From positions 1 through 5,892 of the forward strand of contig JABWAM010000154.1 of assembly GCA_013360985.1 (NCBI GenBank): a stretch of DNA of 5,892 nucleotides, written 5' to 3'. How positions within the stretch are numbered: the stretch's first letter is position 1; every line of letters starts with the position of its first letter. Positions 1-5,763 of the stretch are shown one piece after another. Made by a program: the position numbers and the translations under genes. Source of the DNA: Verrucomicrobiia bacterium. GTDB taxonomy: Bacteria > Verrucomicrobiota > Verrucomicrobiia > JABWAM01. The notes beneath the pieces were generated by a model. It made no database searches, was not told the DNA's origin, and worked only from the letters and a program-made list of their open reading frames with translations.

Positions 1-232
1 CGGCGCGCGTCCGGCGCGCCGCGCGCCACGCAAGATCGCCGGTCCCGCACGCGAGATCGAGGAGGCGTTGCTCCGGCCGAAGCTCCATCCCGCGGAGGAG
101 ACGCCGCTTCCAAAGGCGGTGCAGCCCCGCGCTCTGCGCGTCGTTCACGAGGTCGTAGCGGGGGGCGAGTCGGGAGAAAAGCCTTCGCGCCGCGAGGGAT
201 CGCTCCGGGCCTTGGATGAAATATCGGCTCAC
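1..232 (-). CDS. ubiE: UbiE/MenG-type demethylquinone C-methyltransferase, N-terminal part (runs off the left edge)
   Basis: This gene reads leftward and only its first 77 codons lie in the window. Members of the family transfer a methyl group from S-adenosylmethionine to the ring of demethylmenaquinone or a ubiquinone precursor. Residues 26-41 fit the family signature Y-D-x-M-N-x2-[LIVM]-S-x3-H-x2-W, reading YDLVNDAQSAGLHRLW, with V for M and Q for the hydrophobic position. Residues 57-66 (LLDLACGTGD) are the glycine-rich SAM-binding motif I of class I methyltransferases. The chosen start is a GTG at 230-232, with CAGGG shortly upstream; the frame is open further upstream but has no better start, and the family N-terminus begins about here. 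It is divergent from the PIG-L gene. Menaquinone (menG) versus ubiquinone function cannot be told from this part. The family call is firm; the exact start is less so. Confidence 0.85.
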   Translation of the reverse strand, partial: MSRYFIQGPERSLAARRLFSRLAPRYDLVNDAQSAGLHRLWKRRLLRGMELRPEQRLLDLACGTGDLAWRAARRTRA

Positions 233-329
233 GCGCCCTGTGCATACGCCGACGGCGGAACGATTTCGAGCCGCATGCGCGCGCTTCTTTTGCTTGCCGC
301 GCGCCGTGGCGCCCTTCATCCTGCGGAAC
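233..329. promoter_or_regulatory. Divergent intergenic region between ubiE and the PIG-L gene
   Basis: These 97 bases separate two divergently read genes, so promoters for both directions are expected here or inside the gene ends. I see no convincing -35/-10 pair on either strand. The region is rich in alternating GC, with a GCATGC palindrome at 273-278. The assignment rests on gene geometry alone. Confidence 0.3.
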
Positions 330-1133
330 ATGTCTGCGGAAAAGAACGTTGCCCTCGCGATTTGCGCCCATCCGGACGACATCGAGTTCATGATGGCGGG
401 CACGCTGCTCCAGTTGAAGCGCGCCGGCGCGGAGATCCACATGTGGAATCTGCTCAACGGATCGTGCGGCACGGCGAGCCATGCGAAGGAGGAGATCGTT
501 CGCCTCCGCGCTCAGGAGGCGCGCGACGCGGCCGCCGTCGCCGGCGCCGTGATCCACGCGCCGATCCGCGACGACCTCGATCTCTTCTACGACCGCGGCG
601 CCCTCCAGGAGGTGGCCGCCGTGGTGCGCGAGGTGCGCCCCACGATCGTGCTGACCCATTCTCCCCAGGATTACATGGAGGACCACCAGAACGCCTGCCG
701 TCTGGCCGTCAGCGCGGCCTTCGCCCGGGGCTTGCGGAACTACGCGACCGCGCCCGCGCGCGCGTCGTACGACGCGCCGGTCGCCCTTTATCACGCGCTC
801 CCGCACGGGTTGTGCGACGCGCTCCGTCAACCCCTCTCCTCGAGCCATTACGTGAACATCTCCTCCGTGCTCGCGACGAAGCGCGAGATGCTCGCGCGGC
901 ATCGGACCCAGAAAGCTTGGCTCGACGTCAGCCAAGGCATGGACGCCTATCTCGATGAGATGGAAGCGATCAGCCGCGCCGTGGGGAAGCGTTCAGCCCG
1001 TTTCGAGTTCGCCGAGGGCTGGCGTCTCCATCTCCATCTCGGTTTCGGTCCGCGGGACTACGACCCGCTCAAAACCCTGCTCGGCAACGACTGCTGGCTC
1101 AACCCCGATTGGCGCGCCGACGCGCGCGTGTGA
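330..1133 (+). CDS. PIG-L/LmbE family zinc-dependent N-deacetylase
   Basis: The 267-residue product belongs to the PIG-L/LmbE family, cytoplasmic zinc enzymes that remove N-acetyl groups from GlcNAc-containing sugars or conjugates (MshB, BshB and GlcNAc-PI deacetylase are known members). The AHPDD motif is at residues 13-17; by analogy with MshB, H14 and D17 bind zinc and D16 is the catalytic base. The second motif, HSPQDYMEDH at 110-119, supplies the third zinc ligand, H119. Length is normal and no signal peptide is seen. The ATG at 330 is preferred because the family fold begins just after it. An in-frame ATG at 216 would add 38 unlike residues and overlap the ubiE start on the other strand. 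The Shine-Dalgarno is weak (GCGGAAC). The NagB-like gene follows 56 bp downstream, suggesting a shared amino-sugar pathway. The substrate is unknown. Confidence 0.88.
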   Translation: MSAEKNVALAICAHPDDIEFMMAGTLLQLKRAGAEIHMWNLLNGSCGTASHAKEEIVRLRAQEARDAAAVAGAVIHAPIRDDLDLFYDRGALQEVAAVVREVRPTIVLTHSPQDYMEDHQNACRLAVSAAFARGLRNYATAPARASYDAPVALYHALPHGLCDALRQPLSSSHYVNISSVLATKREMLARHRTQKAWLDVSQGMDAYLDEMEAISRAVGKRSARFEFAEGWRLHLHLGFGPRDYDPLKTLLGNDCWLNPDWRADARV

Positions 1134-1148
1134 CCCTCTTCCCTCCCT

Positions 1149-1166
1149 CCCCGGCAACGTCCGGGG
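1149..1166 (+). promoter_or_regulatory. Small perfect GC hairpin between the PIG-L and NagB-like genes
   Basis: CCCCGG (1149-1154) and CCGGGG (1161-1166) form a perfect 6-bp stem with a 6-base loop, 15 bases after the PIG-L stop and 23 bases before the next ATG. No T-run follows, so it is not a standard intrinsic terminator. It could be an mRNA-stabilising or attenuating structure, or chance in GC-rich DNA. The rest of the gap is pyrimidine-rich (CTCCTCC near 1180) and offers no Shine-Dalgarno for the following gene. Confidence 0.3.
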
Positions 1167-1189
1167 CCTCACCTCAACTCCTCCACGCC

Positions 1190-2119
1190 ATGCCACGTCC
1201 CCTCAGCAAGCTCGCGCCCGATTGGTGGGATTACACCACCCTCGACAAGGAACTCCTCGACGACGCCGCTCGCCTCGGAGAAAAGGATCTCCTTCAGCTT
1301 TCCCGGCCCGGGTTCACCGTCAAGTTTTACGACACCGTCCAGGAGTTCTATTGCGCGGAAGCGCTCGAATACATTGACGCCTGGCGGCAGGCCACCCCGT
1401 CGCGCCCCGCGGGAATCTGCGGCCCGATCGGACCGACCGAACAACTGCCGCTCGTGGCGCGCATGGTCAACGCCCTCGGGCTCGACCTTACGCACGCGCA
1501 CTTCTGGGGCATGGACGAATGGGTCCTGGACGGCCGACCCGTCTCGACCGATCACCCGCTTTCGTTTGCCAAATGCGACAAGGAGATGTGCTTCGATCGC
1601 ATCGAGAAAAAACTCGCGATGCCCGAAGAGAATCTCCACTTCCCGACGGGCAATCTGGAGAGCTTTTCGCAAAGCTTCAGTCAGATCCGTTGCGTCCTCA
1701 TGCAGGGCGGCCAGGGCGAGATCAAGCACTGGGCCTTCAACGACCCGCTTCCGCGCGAAGGAAAATACCGGGAAGCGCCTCCCAGCCCCGCCGAATATCG
1801 CCGGCTCGCCACGCGCGTGGTGAAGCTGCACCCCGTGACGATCACGCAGAACGCGCGCACCTCGGGCGGCGGCAACGTCGCCCTCGTGCCGACCCACGCG
1901 GCGACGGTCGGACCGGTCGAGACCTGGAAATCGGAGAAGGTCTCGATCTGGCACCCCGGCCACCACGACAACCCGTTCGGGATCCGTCTGACGGCCTTGA
2001 TGATCTCCAAGAAAATTCCGGACGCTTCGGTGCCGATGTCCCTGCTCGCCGATCATCCGTGCATCCAGTTCAACTACCTCCGTCCCGGCCTCGGCTCGGT
2101 CGTGGTCGAGATGCACTGA
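1190..2119 (+). CDS. NagB/SuhB-fold glucosamine-6-phosphate deaminase/isomerase family protein with altered active site
   Basis: The 309-residue protein aligns along its length with NagB, the cytoplasmic enzyme that converts glucosamine-6-phosphate to fructose-6-phosphate and ammonia. Conserved pieces are FWGMDEWV (105-112; D109 matches catalytic D72), DHPLS (121-125), the H180-centred KHWAFNDP (179-186; H180 matches H143), R223 (matches R172) and VPTHAATVG (233-241). Several key positions differ by my hand alignment: D141 becomes I178, E148 becomes D185, phosphate-loop TGGT becomes IGPT (80-83), and phosphate-binding K208 becomes D260. About 40 extra N-terminal residues precede the family core. 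The ATG at 1190 is chosen because earlier starts lie within the PIG-L gene; no Shine-Dalgarno is visible. Pairing with a deacetylase supports an amino-sugar role, but the reaction and substrate may differ from NagB. Family placement is firm; enzymatic activity is uncertain. Confidence 0.82.
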   Translation: MPRPLSKLAPDWWDYTTLDKELLDDAARLGEKDLLQLSRPGFTVKFYDTVQEFYCAEALEYIDAWRQATPSRPAGICGPIGPTEQLPLVARMVNALGLDLTHAHFWGMDEWVLDGRPVSTDHPLSFAKCDKEMCFDRIEKKLAMPEENLHFPTGNLESFSQSFSQIRCVLMQGGQGEIKHWAFNDPLPREGKYREAPPSPAEYRRLATRVVKLHPVTITQNARTSGGGNVALVPTHAATVGPVETWKSEKVSIWHPGHHDNPFGIRLTALMISKKIPDASVPMSLLADHPCIQFNYLRPGLGSVVVEMH

Positions 2120-2126
2120 GAGCGTC

Positions 2127-2474
2127 GTGCTCCGCCTCGCGCGCACCGATGCGGTGATCGCGCGCGCCCCGCGCGTGGCCGGAACCCTGCCATCGCGCGC
2201 GGCGGGCGTCCTTCGGTCGCCATTTCGCGGCTACGACGCGCTCCTCATTCCGCGCTGCCGTTCGGTGCATACCTGGTTTCTCCGCGGCGCGCTCGATCTC
2301 CTCTTCGTGGACGAACAGGGCGGCGTGCGGCGCGTCGTCGAGCGGGCGGGCCCGTGGCGCTTCTTCTTCGGGCCGCGCGAAGCCCGCGCCGTAATCGAGT
2401 TGCCTGCCGGGACGCTCTGTGGCATAGGCGTGGTCAACGGCGACCGCGTGGACGGGTTGCCTCCCGTGGAATGA
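2127..2474 (+). CDS. DUF192 family small protein
   Basis: The 115-residue product matches the DUF192 family (PF02643), small proteins of unsettled function. Family-like features are the RCRSVHTWFLR segment (43-53), a following hydrophobic strand LDLLFVD (56-62), PWRFFFGPREARAVIELPAG (76-95), and the closing GIGVVNGDRV (99-108). No signal peptide is seen; many family members are secreted or membrane-anchored, whereas this looks like the cytoplasmic form. The start is a GTG at 2127, only 7 bases after the NagB-like stop; a GAGAG is nearby as a weak ribosome site. Its stop overlaps the ATG of the FHA gene, so the two are probably translationally coupled. From general knowledge, DUF192 genes often sit near pilus/secretion or FHA genes. 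I infer a shared role here without knowing the reaction. Confidence 0.75.
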   Translation: MLRLARTDAVIARAPRVAGTLPSRAAGVLRSPFRGYDALLIPRCRSVHTWFLRGALDLLFVDEQGGVRRVVERAGPWRFFFGPREARAVIELPAGTLCGIGVVNGDRVDGLPPVE

Positions 2475-3736
2475 AGTTTCGCATCATCAAAGGCCGGCGC
2501 GCCGGCCACGCGTTCGAGGTGCGCTCGACGGAAGTCCGCCTCGGGCGGCGCAGCGACAACGACCTCGTTCTCGACGACGAGAGCGCTTCCGGTCATCACG
2601 CGGTCCTCGTCCCCGACCGCGGAGGCGTCCTCGTCCGCGATTGCGGCAGCGTGAACGGCATCCTCGTCAACGGCAAGAGCGTCTCCAGCGCGCCGCTTCT
2701 CGCCGGCGATGTGGTGACCATCGGGACGACGGAGATCGAGGCTCTCAAGGAGGACGATGGCGACGACGGCGCATCCGCGGGGGCGCCGAGTCCCGCGGAG
2801 CGAGAGAAGCGCCCCCGGCGCGCGTCGCCCTGGAAAACCCTCCTCGCGGCGCTGTTGGTCGTCGCCGTGGGCGCCGCGGCTTGGCTGGTCGTCCAGAAGA
2901 AAGGCCTTTGGAAGGAGGCCTCGGCGCCCGCGGGCAATGCGGCGAAGGCGCCGTCGCTTACCGACGGATTCTTTCGCCTTCGCTATGAGAAGGTCCAAGC
3001 CTCGCCCGACAACATCTTTCGCTACGAGATGCAGATCGAGAACGGCGCGATCGCGATCGCCGTGGACGACCTCAAGCAGGCGCGCAAGCTTCGCCGCAAC
3101 AAATCCATCGATCCCAAGCAGGTGAGCGATCTCCGCGACGCGATCACCGATCAGCAGATTCTCTCTCTCCCTCCGCGGATCGAGGGGAAATCCGCGGGGC
3201 TGCACGATTCCTGGCGGCTCTCGGTGGTGATGCGCGGCGAGGCCCGCGCCTTCGAAGTCGTGAACCGCGTTCCGCCGGAAAACTTTAAGCGCCTCTGCGA
3301 GACGCTCGAGAAGTTCGGCGAAGCCGAACTCGGGCTCGTCGCCCTCTCGATGTCGGGCGACGAACTGCGCAAGCGCGCCGCGGAGGCGCACCAACGGGCG
3401 AAGAAGCTCTACGACGAGCGCTTCGTCAACGCCGAGAACCTCTTCAACGCGATCAAGGCCTACACGGAGGCGATCTGGTATCTCGACTCGATCGAGCCGA
3501 AGCCGGCGATCTACGCCGACGCGATTCACGGAAAACAGACGGCAAGCGACGAGCTTGACCAGCAGATCGAAGACCACCGCTTCCGCGCGACGCGCGCGAT
3601 CCAGCTCCAAGAATGGCGCAAGGCGCGCGACGAGCTCGCCGCGATCCTTCAGAAACTTCCCGATCCCGCCGACCGCCGCAATCAGGAAGCCCGCATCCGC
3701 CTCCTCGACGTCGAGAAACGCCTCGCGCCCAAATAA
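2471..3736 (+). CDS. Membrane-anchored FHA-domain protein with C-terminal helical repeats
   Basis: This 421-residue protein starts with a forkhead-associated domain (about 1-92), a phosphothreonine-peptide binding module. Landmarks are LGRRSDNDLVL (24-34; R26 is the usual phosphate contact), S40 with H43 (the SxxH position), and GSVNG (59-63) followed by LVNGK. The usual STNG threonine is V61. A charged linker (93-120) leads to one transmembrane helix at about 122-141. With RPRR just before it, FHA should be cytoplasmic and the rest outside the inner membrane. Residues 165-292 form an unassigned, probably beta-rich domain. Residues 295-421 are helical and TPR-like (for example AIKAYTEAIWYL, 327-338). 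The start is the ATG of an ATGA overlap with the DUF192 gene, and earlier in-frame starts lie inside that gene. The layout resembles SctD-type secretion ring proteins, but no secretion genes are nearby. Function unknown. Confidence 0.82.
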   Translation: MKFRIIKGRRAGHAFEVRSTEVRLGRRSDNDLVLDDESASGHHAVLVPDRGGVLVRDCGSVNGILVNGKSVSSAPLLAGDVVTIGTTEIEALKEDDGDDGASAGAPSPAEREKRPRRASPWKTLLAALLVVAVGAAAWLVVQKKGLWKEASAPAGNAAKAPSLTDGFFRLRYEKVQASPDNIFRYEMQIENGAIAIAVDDLKQARKLRRNKSIDPKQVSDLRDAITDQQILSLPPRIEGKSAGLHDSWRLSVVMRGEARAFEVVNRVPPENFKRLCETLEKFGEAELGLVALSMSGDELRKRAAEAHQRAKKLYDERFVNAENLFNAIKAYTEAIWYLDSIEPKPAIYADAIHGKQTASDELDQQIEDHRFRATRAIQLQEWRKARDELAAILQKLPDPADRRNQEARIRLLDVEKRLAPK

Positions 3737-3739
3737 GCC

Positions 3740-3758
3740 GCGCGCGACCTTTGCGCGC
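3740..3758. terminator. Possible bidirectional hairpin between convergent genes
   Basis: The FHA gene and the universal stress gene converge on a 58-bp gap. GCGCGC at 3740-3745 pairs with GCGCGC at 3753-3758 around a 7-base loop. A wider pairing, CCGCGCG (3738-3744) with CGCGCGG (3773-3779), is also possible. There is no U-tract on either strand, so this would be a poor intrinsic terminator; position is the main support. Confidence 0.3.
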
Positions 3759-3794
3759 CGAGAAGGAGGCGCCGCGCGGAACGCAGCGCCGGAA

Positions 3795-4223
3795 TCAGGG
3801 CGTCGCGCCGCGGACGATGAGGATCGGGATCTGGCTCTTGTGGCGCACGCTCTCGATCGTGCTCCCGAGGAAAAGGTCGCCGAGGAGACGGTGCCCGTGC
3901 GTCGTCATCGCGATGAGGTCGCACGCCTCCTCCTCGGCGACCTTGAGGATTTCCTTGGGCGGATCGCCGAGCGCGAGGCGGGTCGTCACGTCGAGTCCTT
4001 GGGCGCGGAGTCGGGCGGCGACTTCGCCGAGATACGCGCGGTCTTCCTTCATCTCTTCGGATTCGGCGAGCTGCAGGGCGTCGTAGTTGCGGGCGACCCA
4101 GCCGTCGGCCACGTGGAGGAGGAGCACCCGCGCCCGTGTGAGCGCGGCGAGGCGCGCGACATGCTCGATCAGAGCCTGTTCGGGCGGGCTGTTGTCGAGG
4201 GCGGCGAGGATCTTTTGGTACAT
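3795..4223 (-). CDS. Universal stress protein, UspA family
   Basis: The 142-residue product is a single-domain universal stress protein, a cytoplasmic alpha/beta protein that usually dimerises and often binds ATP. The N-terminal strand YQKILAALDNSPPEQALIEH (2-21) and the C-terminal IPILIVRG (132-139) are typical. The nucleotide-binding motif, usually G-x2-G-x9-G-[ST], reads TTHG (107-110), nine residues, then GS (120-121); the first glycine is therefore Thr107. The remaining glycines and Ser121 are kept, so ATP binding is possible but not certain. Length is normal. The ATG at 4221-4223 fits the family start; its Shine-Dalgarno is weak. It begins 13 bp after the mntH stop and is most likely cotranscribed with it. 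I infer a role in stress or metal response from this neighbour; a direct partner is not shown. Confidence 0.9.
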   Translation of the reverse strand: MYQKILAALDNSPPEQALIEHVARLAALTRARVLLLHVADGWVARNYDALQLAESEEMKEDRAYLGEVAARLRAQGLDVTTRLALGDPPKEILKVAEEEACDLIAMTTHGHRLLGDLFLGSTIESVRHKSQIPILIVRGATP

Positions 4224-4236
4224 GATCGGCGGTCTG

Positions 4237-5607
4237 TTAAAAATGGCGGCTCAGCCAAGCGGTCGCGCCGCTGAAGTCCATGAGATACTTGACGTTGAGG
4301 AGCACGATGATTCCCGCGGCGATCCACGCGAGGAAGCGGAGCCACGGGGGAGAGACGAAACGCCCCATCTTCTTGGGGTCGCTCGTGAACGCGATGAGAG
4401 GGATGACCGCGAAGCCGAGCTGCAGGCTGAGGACCACCTGGCTGAAAACGAGGAGGCGGGCGACGCCGCTCTCGCCGTAAAGGGCGGTGCATATCACGGC
4501 GGGCACGATCGCAATGAGGCGCGTGATGAGGCGGCGCATCCAGGGGCGGAGGCGCAGGTTGAGGAAACCCTCCATGACGATCTGTCCGGCGAGCGTGCCG
4601 GTGAGCGTCGAGTTTTGTCCCGAGGCGAGGAGGGCGAGCGCGAAGAGCGCGCCGGCGACGGGCACGCCGAGCATCGGGCTGAGCAGACGGTGGGCATCCT
4701 GAATTTCGGCGATGTCGGTGCGCCCATGCACGTGGAAGGTCGCGGCGGAAACGATGAGGATCGCGGCGTTGATGAAGAGGGCGAACGTCAGCGCGACGGT
4801 CGAGTCGAGCGTGGCGAACCAGATCGCCTCCCTCCGCCCCGCGTCGGTGCGCTCGAAGTTGCGGGTCTGGACGATCGAGGAGTGGAGGTAGAGGTTGTGC
4901 GGCATCACGGTCGCGCCGAGGATGCCGATCGCCAGGTAGAGCATCTCGGGATGCCGGACGATTTCGGGCGTCGGCACGAATCCGGCGAACACCGCGCGCA
5001 GATCCGGCTGGGAGAAAAGGATCTCCAACCCGAAGCAGGCGCCGATGACGACCATCAGGGCGATCACGAAGGCTTCGATGTAACGAAAGCCTTTGTTCTG
5101 CAAGTGCATGATCAGAAGCACGTCGAGCGCGGTGATGATGACGCCCCAGACGAGCGGAAGACCGAAGAGGAGGTTCAGCGCAACCGCCGAGCCGATGACC
5201 TCCGCCAGATCGCAGGCGCAGATCGCGATTTCGCAGAGCGCCCAAAGCCCGAGGGCGACCGGGCGCGAGTAATGGTCGCGGCACGCCTGGGCAAGATCGC
5301 GGCCCGTGACGATCCCCAGCCGCGCGCAGAGCGACTGGAGCAGAATGGCCATCAGGTTGGAGAGCAGGATGACCGAGAGGAGCGAGTAGCCGAAGGCGGA
5401 ACCGCCGGCGAGATCGGTCGCCCAGTTGCCGGGATCCATGTAACCCACCGCCACGAGGTAACCGGGCCCCGCGAAAGCGAAGACCTTCCTCCAGAAACCG
5501 TACTCTTTGCGGATGGGGATGGAACGATGGGCTTCGGGGAGACTGGGCGATCCCGCCGCAAGCCGCCAGCCCGATGGGGCGGGCTCCATCTTCGGCGGCG
5601 TGCTCAT
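4237..5607 (-). CDS. mntH: NRAMP-family divalent metal (Mn2+/Fe2+) transporter MntH
   Basis: This inner-membrane transporter imports Mn2+ (and often Fe2+) with protons. With the start at 5605-5607 it has 456 residues and about 11 transmembrane helices, as in bacterial NRAMPs. The helix-1 metal motif DPGN is at 58-61 (D58 and N61 are ligands) and the helix-6 motif VMPHN at 234-238 has M235, the Mn-selective methionine, and H237. Other typical stretches are GQNSTLTGTLAGQIVMEGFL (330-349) and the final helix at about 422-445. The start at 5607 has GAGGA about 11 bases upstream. An alternative ATG at 5668-5670 would add 21 residues with no family likeness. A cytoplasmic tail of about 37 residues precedes helix 1. 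No substitution is seen in the metal site. The universal stress gene follows 13 bp downstream, probably in the same operon. Confidence 0.95.
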   Translation of the reverse strand: MSTPPKMEPAPSGWRLAAGSPSLPEAHRSIPIRKEYGFWRKVFAFAGPGYLVAVGYMDPGNWATDLAGGSAFGYSLLSVILLSNLMAILLQSLCARLGIVTGRDLAQACRDHYSRPVALGLWALCEIAICACDLAEVIGSAVALNLLFGLPLVWGVIITALDVLLIMHLQNKGFRYIEAFVIALMVVIGACFGLEILFSQPDLRAVFAGFVPTPEIVRHPEMLYLAIGILGATVMPHNLYLHSSIVQTRNFERTDAGRREAIWFATLDSTVALTFALFINAAILIVSAATFHVHGRTDIAEIQDAHRLLSPMLGVPVAGALFALALLASGQNSTLTGTLAGQIVMEGFLNLRLRPWMRRLITRLIAIVPAVICTALYGESGVARLLVFSQVVLSLQLGFAVIPLIAFTSDPKKMGRFVSPPWLRFLAWIAAGIIVLLNVKYLMDFSGATAWLSRHF

Positions 5608-5670
5608 GGGACCGGGAATCCTCGCCGACGACTCGCCGCTTGTCGAGAGGGAGGATCGCCCCCAAAACAT

Positions 5671-5731
5671 CGGCGGCCGTCTCGCCGCCGCGACCGGACC
5701 CTTTCGTATCGGACCGCCATTCCGGCCGCCG
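5671..5731 (-). repeat. 9-bp inverted repeat in the mntH leader
   Basis: CGGCGGCCG at 5671-5679 is the exact reverse complement of CGGCCGCCG at 5723-5731, with 43 bases between. The 5671-5677 part can instead pair with GCCGCCG at 5684-5690, with a 6-base loop. The two pairings exclude each other. This could be a regulatory RNA structure or chance in GC-rich DNA. Confidence 0.4.
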
Positions 5732-5740
5732 TCCCTCGAA

Positions 5741-5763
5741 CGTCGAACCTCGCGCGTCGAACC
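5741..5763. repeat. Two direct copies of CGTCGAACC, 14-bp period
   Basis: CGTCGAACC occurs at 5741-5749 and 5755-5763, and a shorter TCGAAC copy lies at 5736-5741. The sites are about 135-155 bases upstream of the mntH start. The spacing of 14 bp is not a whole helical turn or two. It may be an operator for a regulator of mntH, but I do not recognise it as a known MntR or Fur site. Confidence 0.4.

Noticed and set aside
68..958. Long plus-strand open frame overlapping ubiE and the PIG-L gene in another frame
   Set aside because: Its product is arginine-rich and low in complexity, with no family motif. It overlaps two genes with clear catalytic motifs and is explained by high GC at third codon positions.
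1169..2146. Long minus-strand open frame antisense to the NagB-like gene
   Set aside because: No recognisable motif; the sense strand carries clear NagB-family landmarks. Antisense open frames are expected at this GC content.
2231..3610. 459-codon minus-strand open frame antisense to the DUF192 and FHA genes
   Set aside because: The sense frames have an FHA domain, a membrane helix and an ATGA-coupled start. The antisense product has no family features.
2471..3736. FHA protein as a type III secretion inner-ring protein (SctD/PrgH type)
   Set aside because: The FHA-helix-outer domain layout is similar, but no other secretion gene is present and I see no ring-domain motif. The layout alone is not enough.
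5741..5763. tRNA T-arm-like GGTTCGAC on the minus strand
   Set aside because: It occurs twice 14 bases apart, with no acceptor stem, anticodon arm or D-arm around it.
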